Part shown: positions 1 to 7,475 of the stretch, piece after piece
How the letters are laid out: every line of letters starts with the position of its first letter
Numbering within the stretch: position 1 is the stretch's first letter
Source: an uncultured Planctomycetota bacterium
Lineage (GTDB): Bacteria; Planctomycetota; UBA1135; UBA2386
Assembly: GCA_903925435.1 (NCBI GenBank)
Contig: CAIYFF010000102.1
Span: forward strand, 1 to 15,911
Direction: 5' to 3'
DNA: 15,911 nucleotides
Made by a program: the position numbers and the translations under genes
Notes under the pieces: generated by a model
Seen by the model: the letters and a program-made list of their open reading frames with translations, nothing else
Told to the model about the DNA's origin: nothing
Database searches by the model: none

Positions 1-645
1 GCGCAGAAGAAGGCGAACCGCGAGACCTACCAGGCGCTCGTCGCCGACGTGCTCGGGCTCGATCGCAAGCTCGTGAAGGAGCCGATCCTCGAGCCGCATG
101 CGCGCGATCTCGCCGACGCAGCGAAGTTCCGCGCGGGCTTCGGTTTCGACGGCAAGCTCATCGGCCTCAACACCGGCGCGGGCGGTCGTTGGGCCTACAA
201 GCAGTGGACGAAGGAGCACCAGGAGTCGTTCGTGCGGTTGTGCGCGAAGGAAGGTCTCGGCGTGCTGCTGCTCGGCGGGCCCGAGGAACGTCAGCGCCAC
301 AAGGACCTGATGGCGACGTTCGCGGGATTGCCCGTGTTCGACGCCGGCACCGACAACACGTATGGCGCGTTCGCCGCGAGGCTGCAGTTGTGCGACGTGG
401 TCGTCACGAGCGATTCGCTCGCGGTGCACGTCGCCGCGGCGCGCAAGACGAAGGCGGTCGTGTTGTTTGGCCCGACGTCCGCCGCCGAGATCGAGCTCTA
501 CGGCCGCGGCGAGAAGGTCGTTCCGCCGGGCATGGATTGCCTTTGCTGCTATTTGCCGAGTTGCGACGTGAAGCCGCACTGCCAGGCGCGCATCGAGCCC
601 GCCGCCGTGTTCGCGGCCGTGCAGCGCCAACTCGCGGCGAAGTGA
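1..645 (+). CDS. Glycosyltransferase family 9 (heptosyltransferase-like), 5' truncated
   Basis: This is the C-terminal 214 residues of a GT9 protein; the frame is open to the first base, so the start lies outside the window. GT9 enzymes move ADP-activated heptose or related sugars onto lipopolysaccharide core or similar surface glycans, acting at the inner face of the inner membrane. What I see is the C-terminal nucleotide-sugar-binding Rossmann half: an NTGAGGRWAYKQW strand-loop, a GVLLLGGPEE motif, then VVTSDSLAVHVAAA and VVLFGPT followed by a conserved glutamate, the usual GT9 signature. A cysteine-rich stretch (DCLCCYLPSC, then PHC) near the end matches the Cys cluster often found at this place in the family. 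The next gene starts 52 bases downstream on the same strand. The sugar donor and acceptor cannot be told from this fragment. Family assignment is firm; the exact activity is not. Confidence 0.88.
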   Translation, partial: AQKKANRETYQALVADVLGLDRKLVKEPILEPHARDLADAAKFRAGFGFDGKLIGLNTGAGGRWAYKQWTKEHQESFVRLCAKEGLGVLLLGGPEERQRHKDLMATFAGLPVFDAGTDNTYGAFAARLQLCDVVVTSDSLAVHVAAARKTKAVVLFGPTSAAEIELYGRGEKVVPPGMDCLCCYLPSCDVKPHCQARIEPAAVFAAVQRQLAAK

Positions 646-697
646 CCGTGCTGCGCCCTTTACGAACGCATCGCTTCGCCTGAGGATCCAACGCGCA

Positions 698-1627
698 ATG
701 GCGTTCCTCGGACTCGACTGCGGCGGCACGAAGACAGAGTGGGCTTGGCATCCGGCGGGTCGCGCCATCGGGCGCTCGTCTGGCGTGCAGCCCGCGGCGC
801 ACGGCACCGCTGCCGCCGCCGTGTCGCTCGTCACGCGACTGCGCGAGGCTGCGCCCAACGACGACGTCGACGCCGCGGTCGCCGCGATTGCGGGCGCCGG
901 CGATGCGACGATCCGTTCGCAGATGGCGCAGGCGGTGCGCGATGCAGGCGTTCCGTATCCGGTTGCGATCGTCGGCGACACGCTCGCGGCTGCGGCCAAG
1001 GCGCTGGCGGATGGGCCGGGGCTGCTCGTTTGGGCTGGCACTGGCTCGTTCGCAGTGGCTCGCGACGAAGCGGGCGCGCTGCATCGCACCGGCGGCCGTG
1101 GGCATCTGCTCGGCGACCAAGGCAGCGGTTACGACCTCGTGCGCCGCGCGGCCGCAGCGGTCGTGCTCGCGGTGGATGGGCTCTCGCCGCCGACCGCGCT
1201 CCAAGACGCGCTGTGCGAAGCGTTCGCAGCGCCGTCGCCGCAGCGTCTTGGCGCGGTGTTGCAGCAGCGGACGCAAGGCGACATCGCCAAGGCATTGCCC
1301 GTGGTTCTCGCGTGCGCAGAGCGCGGCGACGAGGTCGCGGCGCAGTGCCTCGACGATGGCATGTCCGCGCTGTTCTTGGTCGGCAACGCCGCGGTGCGCA
1401 GCGCTGGGCTCGAATGGAGCGGCCTGCGCGTGCTCGCGGGCGGCGGCGTGCTGCAAGGCAGCGAGTCTGTTTTGGAACTGCTGCGCCAACGCGTGCTCGG
1501 CTACGGCGCGCGTTCGTTCGATCTCGTCGAAGAGCGCGCCGCTGCGGATGGCGCGGCGATGCTGGCGTCGGCATGGGCGCGTCGCGAAGAGCCGCTGTGT
1601 CGATGGGTGGACGATGGCGCTCTCTGA
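698..1627 (+). CDS. BadF/BadG/BcrA/BcrD-type ATPase, probable N-acetylglucosamine/N-acetylmuramate kinase
   Basis: A 309-residue ASKHA-fold sugar kinase of the NagK/MurK-like branch of the BadF family. Such kinases use ATP to phosphorylate amino sugars, often ones recovered from cell-wall turnover, in the cytoplasm. The phosphate-1 loop is at the N-terminus (LGLDCGGTKTEW, residues 4-15). A second nucleotide loop reads VWAGTGSFA, followed by the family hallmark GGRGHLLGDQGSGYDL, and a glycine-rich adenosine loop (LAGGGVLQG) lies near the C-terminus. Length is normal for the family. The ATG at 698 is preceded by a GAGGA ribosome-binding site about 10 bases upstream. The last 14 bases overlap the start of the ArfB-like gene, suggesting co-translation. 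Glycan-related neighbours (the GT9 gene) fit an amino-sugar substrate, but the substrate is inferred from the family, not seen. Confidence 0.88.
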   Translation: MAFLGLDCGGTKTEWAWHPAGRAIGRSSGVQPAAHGTAAAAVSLVTRLREAAPNDDVDAAVAAIAGAGDATIRSQMAQAVRDAGVPYPVAIVGDTLAAAAKALADGPGLLVWAGTGSFAVARDEAGALHRTGGRGHLLGDQGSGYDLVRRAAAAVVLAVDGLSPPTALQDALCEAFAAPSPQRLGAVLQQRTQGDIAKALPVVLACAERGDEVAAQCLDDGMSALFLVGNAAVRSAGLEWSGLRVLAGGGVLQGSESVLELLRQRVLGYGARSFDLVEERAAADGAAMLASAWARREEPLCRWVDDGAL

Positions 1628-2048
1628 CCTCGTGCTGCGCGACGGCCGCGTTCTGCCGAAGGAGCTGTTCGCGCTCACGTTCTCGCGCAGCGGCGGACCT
1701 GGCGGCCAGCACGCGAACAAGACGGAGACCAAGGTCGACCTGCGCTTCGATGTCGCAAAGGCCGAAGCGATCCTCGGGCCCGACGACTGCGCGCGCATTC
1801 GCGAAGTGTTGGAGTCGCGGCTCGACGGCGACGGCCGCGTGATGGTGGTCAGCAGCGAGCACCGGAGCCAACTCGACAACATCGAGGCCGCGATCGCGCG
1901 CATGGGCGCGTTGCTCGCGATGGCGCTCGTGCGACCCAAGCGGCGCAAGAAGCCAAAGCCGTCGTATGGGAGCAAGATGCGCCGGCTCGACGAGAAGCGA
2001 AAGCGCAGCGAGACGAAGCGGCGGCGCACCGGCCGCGACGGCGACTGA
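1614..2048 (+). CDS. arfB: ArfB-like (YaeJ) peptidyl-tRNA hydrolase, ribosome rescue
   Basis: A 144-residue class I release-factor-like protein. ArfB releases nascent chains from ribosomes stalled at the end of non-stop mRNA by hydrolysing peptidyl-tRNA. The catalytic GGQ loop is plain (SRSGGPGGQHANK, about residues 24-36) and is followed by KVDLRFDV, as in ArfB and the release factors. A lysine/arginine-rich C-terminal tail (RPKRRKKPKP, then KRKRSETKRRR) is what ArfB inserts into the empty mRNA channel. There is no codon-recognition domain, and the length matches E. coli ArfB (about 140 residues), which argues against a full RF1/RF2. I chose the ATG at 1614, which fits the family N-terminus. 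The open frame runs further upstream, but only as a shadow of the kinase gene. It overlaps that kinase gene by 14 bases in another frame. Confidence 0.92.
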   Translation: MALSDLVLRDGRVLPKELFALTFSRSGGPGGQHANKTETKVDLRFDVAKAEAILGPDDCARIREVLESRLDGDGRVMVVSSEHRSQLDNIEAAIARMGALLAMALVRPKRRKKPKPSYGSKMRRLDEKRKRSETKRRRTGRDGD

Positions 2049-2146
2049 ACGGCGCGCGAGCAGGCCAGGGCATGTTTCCTGCGCACTGCGGACCTGCATC
2101 TCGGCTCACTGTGGATGGCCGCACGCGCCGATGAACGCCCGTCGCC

Positions 2147-2992
2147 ATGCCTGCCGCCACGATCTCGGACTTCGACGCGTTCGTCGACCAGTTGCTCCAA
2201 TCCGGAGCGCTTGAACTTCCGATGCTGCCGTCGGCGATGGCGGAGACGCTCGCGCTGTGCCAAAGCGACACCGCGGACGCTGCGCGACTGTCGCACGTGA
2301 TCCATCGCGATCCGACGCTCGCGGCCAACGTGCTCAAGGTCGCGAACTCCGCCGCGTTTGCGCTGCCCGTGCCGTGTGCGTCGTTGCAACAAGCCGTCGC
2401 ACGACTCGGCCTGCCGCGCATCGCCGAGACCGCGCTCGCCCTCTGCGTTCGTGGCACGGTGTTCTCGGAGCCATCCTGTCGCGACGCGCTCGCACGGTTG
2501 TGGCGGCACGCGGCGCTCTCTGCGTGCTTTGCGCGCGAGGCTGCGCGTTTGCTGCGGCGCAACGTGGAGACAGCGTTCTTGTGCGGGTTGCTCCACGACG
2601 CGGGCAAGGCCGTGTTGTTGACGAGCGTCGCGCGCGCGGCCGGATCGCGCGGCGTCGACGTCGGCGATCTTGCTGCAGCGCTGCATGCGCGGCATCAAGA
2701 CGTCGGCGAGCAACTCGCCATCGCCTGGAAGTTGCCCGATCCAGTCGCCGCGGCGATCGCGCATCATCACGAGCCAGAGCGCGCGCATGCGCATGGGCAG
2801 TTCGCTGCAATCGCGTGCCTTGCCGATCTGCTCGCGCACTTCGTCGACGCGTGTGACGGCGCGCAGATGCCGCAGGCCGACGCGATCCGACGACATCCGT
2901 CGATCGCGCTGCTCAACCTGTATCCCGACCAGTTGCAGACGTTGTTCGCGCTCGCGAGCAAGGCGCAAGCGAGCGCCGAGGCGTTCGCGTGA
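2147..2992 (+). CDS. HDOD domain signalling protein
   Basis: A 281-residue protein that is essentially one HDOD domain, a relative of HD phosphohydrolases found in bacterial signalling proteins, often linked to chemosensory or second-messenger pathways. Family marks seen are ELPMLPSAM near residue 25, IHRDPTLAANVLKVANSAAF (residues 52-71), the ARLGLPRIAETAL segment near 85-97, and the HD dyad in LLHDAGKAVLL (His150-Asp151). Possible further metal-site histidines are His121, His183 and His206-208, so the site may be intact, whereas many HDOD proteins have lost it. No receiver or output domain is attached. There is no strong ribosome-binding site before the ATG. The stop overlaps the start of sthA by 4 bases (GTGA), so the two are probably translationally coupled. 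The exact role is unknown. Confidence 0.88.
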   Translation: MPAATISDFDAFVDQLLQSGALELPMLPSAMAETLALCQSDTADAARLSHVIHRDPTLAANVLKVANSAAFALPVPCASLQQAVARLGLPRIAETALALCVRGTVFSEPSCRDALARLWRHAALSACFAREAARLLRRNVETAFLCGLLHDAGKAVLLTSVARAAGSRGVDVGDLAAALHARHQDVGEQLAIAWKLPDPVAAAIAHHHEPERAHAHGQFAAIACLADLLAHFVDACDGAQMPQADAIRRHPSIALLNLYPDQLQTLFALASKAQASAEAFA

Positions 2993-4401
2993 GCCAGGCG
3001 CCCGAGCCGTTCGACATCGTCGTGTTGGGAAGTGGGCCCGCAGGCCAGAAGGCCGCCGTGCAGGCCGCGAAGGCTGGGCGCAGTGTGTGCCTCGTCGAGC
3101 GCGACGCAGTCGGTGGCGCGTGCGTGCACCACGGGACCATCCCGAGCAAGACGCTGCGCGAGACTGCGGTGCACCTTGCCGGCTTCCGTGTGCGCGCGGG
3201 GCGGCACGTGCCGATCGAGATCCCGCCCGACCTCCAGCTGCAGAGTCTGATGGAGCGCAAGGACGCGGTGGTGGAGGCGCACGTTGCGTTCTTGCAGAAG
3301 CAGATGGAGCGCAACGGCATCGTGCAGCGACACGGCCGCGCGCGCTTCGTGACGCCGCACGTCGTCGAAGTCGAGTCCGTCTACGGCGACCGTTCGCTGC
3401 TGCGAGGCTCGGTGATCGTGATCGCGACGGGCTCGCGGCCACGCGCCCCAGAAGGCATTCCGATCGACCACGAGCGCGTGCTCGACAGCGACTCGATCCT
3501 CACCCTGTCGCACGTGCCGCGCTCGATGACCGTGCTCGGCTCAGGCGTGATCGCGTGCGAATACGCGACGATCTTCGCGGCGCTCGGCGTCCGCGTCACG
3601 ATCGTCGACAAGGGCAAGCGGCCGCTCAACTTCTTGCCTGCGTCGATCGTGGACCGCTTTGTTGCCGCGTTCGAACGCAACGAAGGGTGCGTGTTCGTCG
3701 GCAATGCCACGGTGCGCAGCGTGCAGTGGAACGGCGTGGACTCCGTCGTCACGCAATTGGACAACGGTTGGGAATCGAAGTCCGACGTGCTGCTGTGCGC
3801 GCTCGGTCGCGTCGCAAACGTCGAGGGATTGGGTCTCGAACACGCAGGCCTTTCGACCAACGCTCGCGGCCATATCCCGGTCGACGCGGACTGTCGCACT
3901 TCCGTTCCGCATGTCTTCGCGGTGGGAGACGTGATCGGCCCGCCGTCGCTCGCGTCGGCGTCGATGGAGCAGGGCCGCCGCGCCATGCGCGCAGCGTTGT
4001 CGCTGCCGCGCGGCAACGCGATCGACACGATCCCGGCCGGCATCTATACGATCCCTGAGATCGCCACGGTCGGCGTCGATGCGGACACCGCGCGTGCGCA
4101 AGGCATCGAATGCGTGGTCGGCACTGCGCGCTTCGACGAGTTGGCGCGCGGCCAGATCGCGGCGTGCACCGATGGCGTGCTGCATCTCGTCGTCGACTGC
4201 GCGACGCGACGCATTCGCGGGTGCCAAGTCCTCGGCGAAGGGGCCACCGAGCTCGTGCATCTCGCGCAGATGGCGATGGCGACGGGCGCAACGGTGGAGA
4301 CGTTCGTCGACGGCATCTTCAACTTCCCGACGATGGCCGAGGCGTATCGAGTGGCAGCGCTCGATGCCGACGCGCAGTTGTTGCGCATGGCGCAGCGCTG
4401 A
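2989..4401 (+). CDS. sthA: Soluble pyridine nucleotide transhydrogenase (Si-specific NAD(P)+ transhydrogenase)
   Basis: A 470-residue cytoplasmic flavoprotein of the dihydrolipoamide dehydrogenase family. SthA moves reducing equivalents between NADPH and NAD+, usually draining excess NADPH. The FAD-binding loop is VLGSGPAGQ (residues 12-20). The place where lipoamide dehydrogenase has its redox disulfide reads GGACVHHGTIPSK: Cys45 is kept but the second Cys is Thr50. This loss of the disulfide is the mark of SthA. An NAD(P)-binding loop VLGSGVIACEYA lies near 183-193, and the second FAD motif is VFAVGDVIG near 308-316. The C-terminal FNFPTMAEAYRVAAL stretch closely resembles SthA dimerisation-domain ends. 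The GTG start at 2989 overlaps the HDOD stop by 4 bases. The gene ends inside a hairpin shared with the convergent ChaN-like gene. Confidence 0.93.
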   Translation: MSQAPEPFDIVVLGSGPAGQKAAVQAAKAGRSVCLVERDAVGGACVHHGTIPSKTLRETAVHLAGFRVRAGRHVPIEIPPDLQLQSLMERKDAVVEAHVAFLQKQMERNGIVQRHGRARFVTPHVVEVESVYGDRSLLRGSVIVIATGSRPRAPEGIPIDHERVLDSDSILTLSHVPRSMTVLGSGVIACEYATIFAALGVRVTIVDKGKRPLNFLPASIVDRFVAAFERNEGCVFVGNATVRSVQWNGVDSVVTQLDNGWESKSDVLLCALGRVANVEGLGLEHAGLSTNARGHIPVDADCRTSVPHVFAVGDVIGPPSLASASMEQGRRAMRAALSLPRGNAIDTIPAGIYTIPEIATVGVDADTARAQGIECVVGTARFDELARGQIAACTDGVLHLVVDCATRRIRGCQVLGEGATELVHLAQMAMATGATVETFVDGIFNFPTMAEAYRVAALDADAQLLRMAQR

Positions 4402-4416
4402 TCGCGCGATCAGCGC
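4395..4416. terminator. Perfect 22-base palindrome between convergent sthA and ChaN-like genes
   Basis: Arms GCGCTGATCGC and GCGATCAGCGC abut with no spacer, so the site reads the same on both strands. The TGA of sthA (4399-4401) and the TGA of the minus-strand gene (4410-4412) both lie in the arms. There is no T-tract on either side, so it is either a weak bidirectional terminator or an mRNA 3'-end stabiliser. In RNA the central bases would form the loop. Confidence 0.55.
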
Positions 4417-5192
4417 AGCAACTCAGAGAACAGCCACACGAATCGCTCGGTGCGCACGAAGTCCTGTCGCAGCCGCGCAGCGTCGATGCGCATCGAGGAC
4501 GTAGGCCCTGCGCCGAGGATCGTGCACGGCAGCCCAATCCGATCCGCGAGGCGTCCAGTTCCGAGCACGTGCGATTGCCCGACCACGACGACGAGGAGCG
4601 CCCCTTCGTCGGCGAGCGCTTCGGCGCGCACTTGCGCTGCGATGCGAGGGTCGCGCTGGGAGAGCGGCAGGCGCGGCGTGGGTTCGATGCCAGAGGCTCG
4701 GATGCCCAGCGACTTGGCGATGCGCAGCAACTCGCGGTAGTGCGCTGCGTCGACGTCGCCGCCTGCGATCCAGCTGCCTTGCCAGCGCGTGCGGCACACT
4801 GCGACCAGTTGCTCCATGCCGATTCGACCTGCCAAGTATGCGTCGATGTGCGGTTGGTCTTCGATGCCGATGGCCTCCAGCATGAGCCGCATGCGCACGC
4901 CCTTCTTCGCGAGCCTTTGCAGCAGGTCGCGATGCAACGCATGCAGGTGCTCGTCGCGGTGGTGGTCGCCCAAGTAGAGAGCGCGCCTACTCGCAGCGAG
5001 CGCCAGGAAGTCGTCCCACGACGCGGATCCATCGATGCGCGTTCCTGCGTCACGTTCGTAGGCAACGTGGTAATCGCTGAGGGCGGACGGCGACCTGCCT
5101 TGCCAGTCGAACGTCGTAGCCTCGCACGAAAGGAGCAGCAGGCAGGCGGCGATGCCGGCGCAACTCCGCCGCAATCCGCGGTGGTTGCGCAC
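4410..5192 (-). CDS. ChaN-family (DUF399) lipoprotein
   Basis: A protein of the ChaN/Tiki-like fold, known in other bacteria as haem-binding outer-membrane-associated lipoproteins. The N-terminus has a basic start, a hydrophobic run and the lipobox LLLSC (cysteine at residue 23 with the GTG start at 5192), so it should be exported and lipid-anchored. Family marks are YLGDHHRDEHLHALHRDLL (about residues 73-91), which fits the ChaN histidine-rich first motif, then LMLEAIG, and ALLVVVVGQSHVLG towards the end. I prefer GTG 5192 because it gives a normal 22-residue signal peptide with an AAGGG about 11 bases upstream. ATG starts at 5231, 5249 and 5267 are in frame and would lengthen the signal peptide. 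It converges on sthA with an 8-base gap. Haem binding is inferred from the family only. Confidence 0.8.
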   Translation of the reverse strand: MRNHRGLRRSCAGIAACLLLLSCEATTFDWQGRSPSALSDYHVAYERDAGTRIDGSASWDDFLALAASRRALYLGDHHRDEHLHALHRDLLQRLAKKGVRMRLMLEAIGIEDQPHIDAYLAGRIGMEQLVAVCRTRWQGSWIAGGDVDAAHYRELLRIAKSLGIRASGIEPTPRLPLSQRDPRIAAQVRAEALADEGALLVVVVGQSHVLGTGRLADRIGLPCTILGAGPTSSMRIDAARLRQDFVRTERFVWLFSELLR

Positions 5193-5286
5193 AGAAACGG
5201 CAGCCCTTGCGCGCGCGTCCGGCACTAGCATGCGCCGGAGAATAGCCATGCAAAGCACACGCTCCATCTCGTCTCGTAGAAGCCTC

Positions 5287-5291
5287 GGAGG
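5287..5291 (+). promoter_or_regulatory. Ribosome-binding site of the SDR gene
   Basis: GGAGG lies 6 bases before the ATG at 5298, a strong Shine-Dalgarno match that fixes this start. Confidence 0.8.
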
Positions 5292-5297
5292 CCGTCC

Positions 5298-6074
5298 ATG
5301 AAGCTCTCGCTCTCGGGCAAGCGCGCCATCATCACTGGCGGCGGCAAGGGCATCGGCAAGGGAATCGCGGAGGCATTGTCCGCGCACGGCGCAGCGGTCG
5401 CGCTGATCGGCCGCGACGAGAAGGCGCTCGCGAGCGAAGTCGCGGCGTTGAAGAAGGCGGGCGGCACAGCCGTCTATTGCGTTGGCGACGTGACCGATCG
5501 CGCGGCGATCGAGGCCGCGATGGACTCATGCAAGCGCGAGCTCGGCGGCCTCGAGATCCTCGTCAACAACGCCGGCGTAGGCGGCCCCAACGGCTGTGCG
5601 GCGCCAGGCCCGGATCGCTACGAGCTGTTGATGCGCACCAACGTCGACGGCGTGTTCTATTGCTCGCGCCACGGCGCGAAGTTGCTCGCGGACGGCGGTC
5701 GCATTGTGTCGATGAGCTCGGTGCTCGGCCGCTTCGGCGTGCCTGGCTACACCGCGTACTGCGCGAGCAAGCATGCGGTGGTCGGGATGATGAAGGCGCT
5801 GGCGCTCGAACTCGCGCCGCGTCGCATCACCGTCAACACGATCTGCCCTGGCTGGGTCGACACCGACATGGCCAAGCAGGGCATGCAGTTGATCGCAGAC
5901 GGAATGGGCACGTCCTACGATGCGGCGCGCAAGGCGGCGCTTTCCGCGGTGCCGCTCGGTCGCATTCTGGAGCCGCGCGAGATCGGCGAACTGATCGCAT
6001 GGCTCTGCAGCGATGCCGCGTCGGGCATGACCGGCCAGGCGATCACGCACGACGGCGGCCAGGTGATGTGGTGA
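5298..6074 (+). CDS. Short-chain dehydrogenase/reductase (FabG-like SDR)
   Basis: A 258-residue classical SDR, an NAD(P)-dependent cytoplasmic oxidoreductase. The cofactor loop TGGGKGIG is at residues 13-20, NNAG is near 90, and the catalytic residues are Asn115, Ser141, Tyr154 and Lys158 (SMSS, then YCASK). The segment after the active site, ICPGWVDTDMA, is typical. The end, GMTGQAITHDGGQVMW, resembles 3-oxoacyl-ACP reductases, 3-hydroxybutyrate dehydrogenases and polyketide ketoreductases. The glycine-rich loop and the absence of an acidic residue straight after the second strand (GRDEKAL) are compatible with NADPH, but cofactor choice is not certain. A strong ribosome-binding site fixes the start. 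No pathway partner is next to it, so the substrate cannot be named. Confidence 0.93.
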   Translation: MKLSLSGKRAIITGGGKGIGKGIAEALSAHGAAVALIGRDEKALASEVAALKKAGGTAVYCVGDVTDRAAIEAAMDSCKRELGGLEILVNNAGVGGPNGCAAPGPDRYELLMRTNVDGVFYCSRHGAKLLADGGRIVSMSSVLGRFGVPGYTAYCASKHAVVGMMKALALELAPRRITVNTICPGWVDTDMAKQGMQLIADGMGTSYDAARKAALSAVPLGRILEPREIGELIAWLCSDAASGMTGQAITHDGGQVMW

Positions 6075-6098
6075 GCGCTTCGGTTGCTGCGCGCTCAC
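6071..6098. terminator. Hairpin between convergent SDR and secreted-protein genes
   Basis: GTGAGCGC (6071-6078) and GCGCTCAC (6091-6098) form a perfect 8-base stem around a 12-base loop. The SDR stop codon (6072-6074) is inside the left arm. There is no long T-tract; the base run after the right arm is GTTCGCTCG. It is likely a terminator or 3'-end structure for the plus-strand gene, and possibly for both strands. Confidence 0.55.
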
Positions 6099-6108
6099 GT
6101 TCGCTCGC

Positions 6109-7311
6109 TCAGTGGCCGCAGACCGAGACCTGCAGCGTAGGCGTGATCGCGAAGCCCGCTGGATCTGCGGCGCACGGATAGAACGCCTGCGCCCAGATCG
6201 GCCCGATGCCGGGCGGCAAGAACGTCAGCGGCAGGTTCCACAGCGCGGCGCCGCCAGCGTTGGTCAGCATGAAGTTCGTGTTGATCGTCGGCGAGCCGAG
6301 GAAGAGCCCGAGTCCGCAGCCGCTCACGTTGATGAAGGGGAACGCGGGATTGAACGCGCCATCGAACGCCATCAGCACGGGCGAGAACGGCGGCAGGCTG
6401 TCGATCGCCAATCCGAACGCGCCGTTGCCGCTGGTCATCGGCGCGTTGGCGCGGAAGTTGGGCAGCAGCGGGCCGCATGCGCAGCCCATTGCGCCGGGCA
6501 TGCTGCTCGCGGGGCGCGCAATGAATGCGCAGCCAGTCGGTAGGAAGGCGCCGCTCAGTTGTGGCACTGCGGCTGCAAACGTCACGTCGAGCATCACTGG
6601 CCCCGACACCACGTAGATCGGCCGCACGCCGGCTGGATTGATGTAGCCCGACTTGTCGATCGCGACGTCGCCCGCGACGGCAGGCAGCGGCGCCCCGAGG
6701 ATGGGCGGCGCGAGCGGCGCTCCGCCGACTGCGAAGTTGTAGACGCCGCCGGCGCCGTCCACCGCGAACAGCGAGCCCGTCATGCTGTCGTAGTCGAGGC
6801 CGGAGATCGGGCCCATCGCGAACCCAGGCACAAACGGCGGCACGACGATCGGCGTGCCGGGCACTGGCTGCACGCCCACGACCATGCCGGGCGCGGAGCA
6901 CAGGAACATCACGTTCGCGAGCGGGTTGATCGCAATGCCGGTGACCGGGCCGCCGAGCATCGCGAGCACGCCTGGCGCAATCGGGAACACCGGCGCTGGC
7001 GGCGGCACGGCGCCGGGGAAGTTGGGCGCGGGCATCGCCGCGAGGAACTGTCCATTCGTGTGCCAGATCTGGTTGAGCAAGCCGTTGTGCGTCGCGTCGC
7101 CAGCGGGCACCACGCCAAACGGGGCAGGCGGCAGCACTGGCCCGATGGGATAGCCAGGGTTGGGCGGCACCGGGCCCGGGATCATCCGGGTGGGCAACTG
7201 GGCTTCGATCATCAGCCCCGTGCCAATCGGCAGCGGGTCATAGGACACCAAGTGTTGCGCAGCGGCGGCAGCGCACAGGCAAGCGGGCACGGCAAGGTCG
7301 AGAAGGCGCAT
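6109..7311 (-). CDS. Secreted protein with repeat-like body and planctomycete-type C-terminal module
   Basis: A 400-residue exported protein of unknown function. The signal peptide is MRLLDLAVPACLCAAAAAQ, with probable cleavage after AAAAAQ or nearby. The middle part is rich in Gly, Pro and Ala, with segments such as VTGIAINPLANVMFLCSA, ISGLDYDSMTGSLFAVD and GDVAIDKSGYIN that look like blades of a beta-propeller. Several cysteines (CAFIA, CACGP, SGCGLG, YPCAAD, VCGH) suggest disulfides. The last 90 or so residues (from SPVLMAFDG to the end) resemble the C-terminus of the secreted protein at 10630-11742: both have an SP-VL-A-G start, a glycine/cysteine turn, G-A-x-W-x-L, and a Q-x-F/A strand. 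I chose ATG 7311 because it has a strong AGGAG 7 bases upstream and starts the signal peptide; the frame stays open upstream. It is divergent from the cation transporter. Confidence 0.82.
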   Translation of the reverse strand: MRLLDLAVPACLCAAAAAQHLVSYDPLPIGTGLMIEAQLPTRMIPGPVPPNPGYPIGPVLPPAPFGVVPAGDATHNGLLNQIWHTNGQFLAAMPAPNFPGAVPPPAPVFPIAPGVLAMLGGPVTGIAINPLANVMFLCSAPGMVVGVQPVPGTPIVVPPFVPGFAMGPISGLDYDSMTGSLFAVDGAGGVYNFAVGGAPLAPPILGAPLPAVAGDVAIDKSGYINPAGVRPIYVVSGPVMLDVTFAAAVPQLSGAFLPTGCAFIARPASSMPGAMGCACGPLLPNFRANAPMTSGNGAFGLAIDSLPPFSPVLMAFDGAFNPAFPFINVSGCGLGLFLGSPTINTNFMLTNAGGAALWNLPLTFLPPGIGPIWAQAFYPCAADPAGFAITPTLQVSVCGH

Positions 7312-7318
7312 CGGGGAA

Positions 7319-7323
7319 CTCCT
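7319..7323 (-). promoter_or_regulatory. Ribosome-binding site of the secreted-protein gene
   Basis: AGGAG on the minus strand lies 7 bases before the ATG at 7311. It decides this start over the longer upstream open frame. Confidence 0.8.
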
Positions 7324-7475
7324 GTGGGGGATGGTTGCCCTCGCCTCAGATCCAATCCGGTGGGATCGCACGCGCGCTGTCGCGATTTCCTGGTTGGCGC
7401 TCGATGCCGACGCGCGGGCGCCACTGCAGGATCGCACCGTCGACTGTGGCGCCGTTCGCAGGTATCCAATGCCTT

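Noticed and set aside
404..3442. Open frame of about 1000 codons on the minus strand, antisense to the kinase, ArfB, HDOD and sthA genes
   Set aside because: It is very Arg/Ala-rich with no recognisable motif and lies opposite clear genes. It is the expected shadow of GC-rich codon use.
4110..5228. Plus-strand open frame across the sthA end and the ChaN-like gene
   Set aside because: It shows no family motif, whereas the minus strand encodes a coherent lipoprotein with ChaN marks.
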